From the NCBI GenBank assembly GCA_013397845.1, contig VZTG01000483.1, positions 699,766 to 763,765 of the forward strand: a stretch of DNA of 64,000 bases. The letters run 5' to 3'. This DNA comes from Melanocharis versteri. Its lineage: Eukaryota > Chordata > Aves > Passeriformes > Melanocharitidae. Both the position numbers and the translations under genes were made by a program. Below are positions 61,915-64,000 of the stretch, in pieces; within the stretch, counting starts at the first letter, position 1, and each line of letters begins with the position of its first letter. The notes beneath the pieces are model-generated. The model did no database searches and was not told where the DNA came from. It saw only the letters and a program-made list of their open reading frames with translations.

Positions 61915-64000
61915 AGCAGCCTCCTGTGCCATAGGGAAGTACAGAGATACACCATGATAAGGGGATTTTGGAGTTGTGAGAGGACAGGAGGCCATCTTGC
62001 AGTGCAGGGTAATATTTGGGGAATGATTTTAATTCTTTTTTTTTTATTTCTGGTTGTAGTAAATGTTTTCAATGACTGATTTCAAAGCGTGGTTTTCAAA
62101 GTAGGTGCCCTTGCAGATGCAGAACAGGCACACTACAGCTTCCCTCTGTGAGCCTCAGCCCTTCGAAGGAAGTGCCATTTTTCAGTCCTTGGCCTGTCTG
62201 AAGATGATTCTTTTGAAGTGCTCAGTTTGTGAAACACACCCATTATCTCTCGTTCCTTCTCCTCCTTCATTCTGAAGTATCTTACCATTCTCACCGATCA
62301 TCTTGCCTGATGTAGCAGTTTCTGTTTAGAAGTTATGTCATTGTCTCTTCACCATCTTCCCTTCAACCCAATGCTTTCAGTGACCCATTTTGCCTTAGTC
62401 TTTCCGTTGCTGATCTCCCTATGCCCTTTTCATGTTTGAATAATTGCCCAGTGACTTTGATTTATCTTATCTCCTATTGTAAAAACTTTCAGGAAGAGAA
62501 TGTGTCTACATAACTTGCTTTACCTTTATGGCACTACAGAGTATAAATGGTTGTTATTAATAATGCATCCCAAAATGGTCTCTTATTTGACAAGTGTACT
62601 TCTATTTTAACGTATAATATTTATGTTATGCTTGTAAGTAGTCGTCAGCATATTTCATAAAATTAATGGAGTCCCACAAAATGGGAACTTGTGACTGTGT
62701 CTGGCTGTAAAATTTTTGCTGAGAAACGAAAAGAGGCTGCAGGATTTTGTATGCAAATTATGAAAGCTGGAGATTTAGCTTTGTGTGCATTGGCAGCCAG
62801 TGTTGGAAACAGAGTGATATATATGTGATATATTAAAACATTTTAGAATGATAGAGAAAAGAAAGCTATTCATGTTAAGACATGCACACTTTAATTAAAG
62901 AAGCCAAGCATCATGTGAATCAAAGTCACTGATTTGTTTCCACTGTGAAAAAGCTCTGAATGATAAGAAAATTGAGAGTTTGCTTAGTGAGACTAAATTC
63001 AGACTTGGTGTTTATTGTCTAAACCATATTTGAGAGATAGATAATCCATAGGATATTAAAAAATAGAAGAAGGAAAGAGAAACATAACGTGTGTGCTGCC
63101 TTTTCCTCAAGCCCTCCTTAAGCTGTATCCACTCCATAAACCTCCATGCAAAATTCTATGAAATTGTTTTCTCTGAGTGAAAAATTGACTTCGCCAGAAT
63201 GAACAATTTTGCCACTAACTTAAATGGAGCTGGTTTTCTTGTTGTACAAGTTATTTTTAGAAAGAAAAATGTTCATTGATGCAAGAAACTTTTCCCTGTT
63301 AGCCCATTTTGGTGATACCATGGATATAAAGATGGAAGATTGCCCAAGCAGGTTGCAGCTGTGACCAGCCAATTAATGCTCTGTTGGAAAATGTTCATAT
63401 ACTTCAGTGTGACATTGTTGCCTCCTCGTTTTTTGCTTTGGAACAGAAGTGAGAATTAGATACTGAGAACTATATTACAGTCTATCAAATCCTATGGCAG
63501 AAGTGGATAGTTGTAAGGTTTGCTTAGATCTGTAAATATATCTTAATATAAAACACAAATAGAGTCTGCATGTTCTCTCACTTTTTTAGTGAGAAATATT
63601 CAGGTTTGGGATTAAAGTAAGATGTGGACAATAGCATTTTTTCTGGACAAGAATGTTCAGTACGTTAAAACCACACTGCCAATTGGGTTTTTTCTTTAAC
63701 TTGAGGTGCTCAAGACTAATAATGGCTCTGTGCTACTTTGATTGATGATGTTAAAGCAACACACATTTGGCATAAAGGGATAAAATATTAATAATGAGAG
63801 AGGTCCTGTAAAACATCAGTACAGGAACTGTAAAAGGCAAACAACCTTCCACAACTTGGCCACAAAGTGTGCACAGAGATTTGAGAGCAAGTGAAAGTTT
63901 CGGAGGGGCTTCCAAAGAGAAGGTTTATTATGGTGAGTTTACAGGGTGAGTGAGAGCTGGTGCAGATAGATGAGCAGATACCTGAGACATGAGGGTCTAA
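61915..64000. other. Presumed intergenic sequence, no gene recognised
   Basis: AT-rich sequence to the window end, without an exon or RNA gene I can support. The only repeat recognised is the SINE-like tail at 62468-62567. Confidence 0.45.
62468..62567 (+). mobile_element. MIR/amniote-SINE-like 3' tail fossil
   Basis: 'attgtaaaaactttcaggaa' followed by 'gagaatgtgtct', then 'ggcactacagagtataaatg' and 'ttattaataatg', follows the tail order of amniote MIR-type SINEs (tgtaaactctttggggcagg, gtgtct, gctacagtaatacaaataat). It is 100 bp and strongly diverged. Confidence 0.45.

Overview
This window looks like bird nuclear DNA. It is AT-rich, gene-poor and carries 3'-end fragments of CR1 LINEs on both strands. 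It also has LTRs of the endogenous-retrovirus type common in neoavian birds and a few older MIR/CORE-SINE-like fossils. There is no bacterial or viral gene organisation. Nearly all open frames are short chance frames or relics inside repeats. I cannot name the species.

The only exon of a cellular gene I can support is on the minus strand at the edge of a CpG island (about 7.6-8.5 kb). It is the first coding exon of a FAM184-family coiled-coil gene, with FAM184B favoured over FAM184A. Its 5' part lies in an assembly gap (8056-8211). It reads through the conserved MSKKIAQLTK block and ends at a clean GT donor (GTGAG). On this reading 1-7982 is the start of intron 1, and everything from about 8.5 kb to 64 kb is upstream flank.

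The upstream flank of about 55 kb is mostly unannotatable AT-rich sequence with scattered repeats. CR1 pieces lie at 8.5, 15.7-16.3, 22.7-23.1 and 40.2-40.4 kb. A GC-rich LTR at 25.25-26.7 kb contains a second gap, and 326 bp is repeated identically on each side of that gap, which is very probably an assembly artefact. A GC-rich block with an A-rich tail lies at 32.65-33.2 kb. A complete solo LTR lies at 46,695-47,274, and a 5'-truncated relative in inverse orientation at 61,719-61,914. SINE fossils lie near 48.4, 59.9 and 62.5 kb.

I found no RNA genes, CRISPR arrays or gene cluster, and no evidence of a new biological system. The points most worth checking are the gap-flanking duplication, the FAM184 paralogue question, the A-tailed GC-rich block (unusual in a CR1-dominated genome), and several short perfect inverted repeats.
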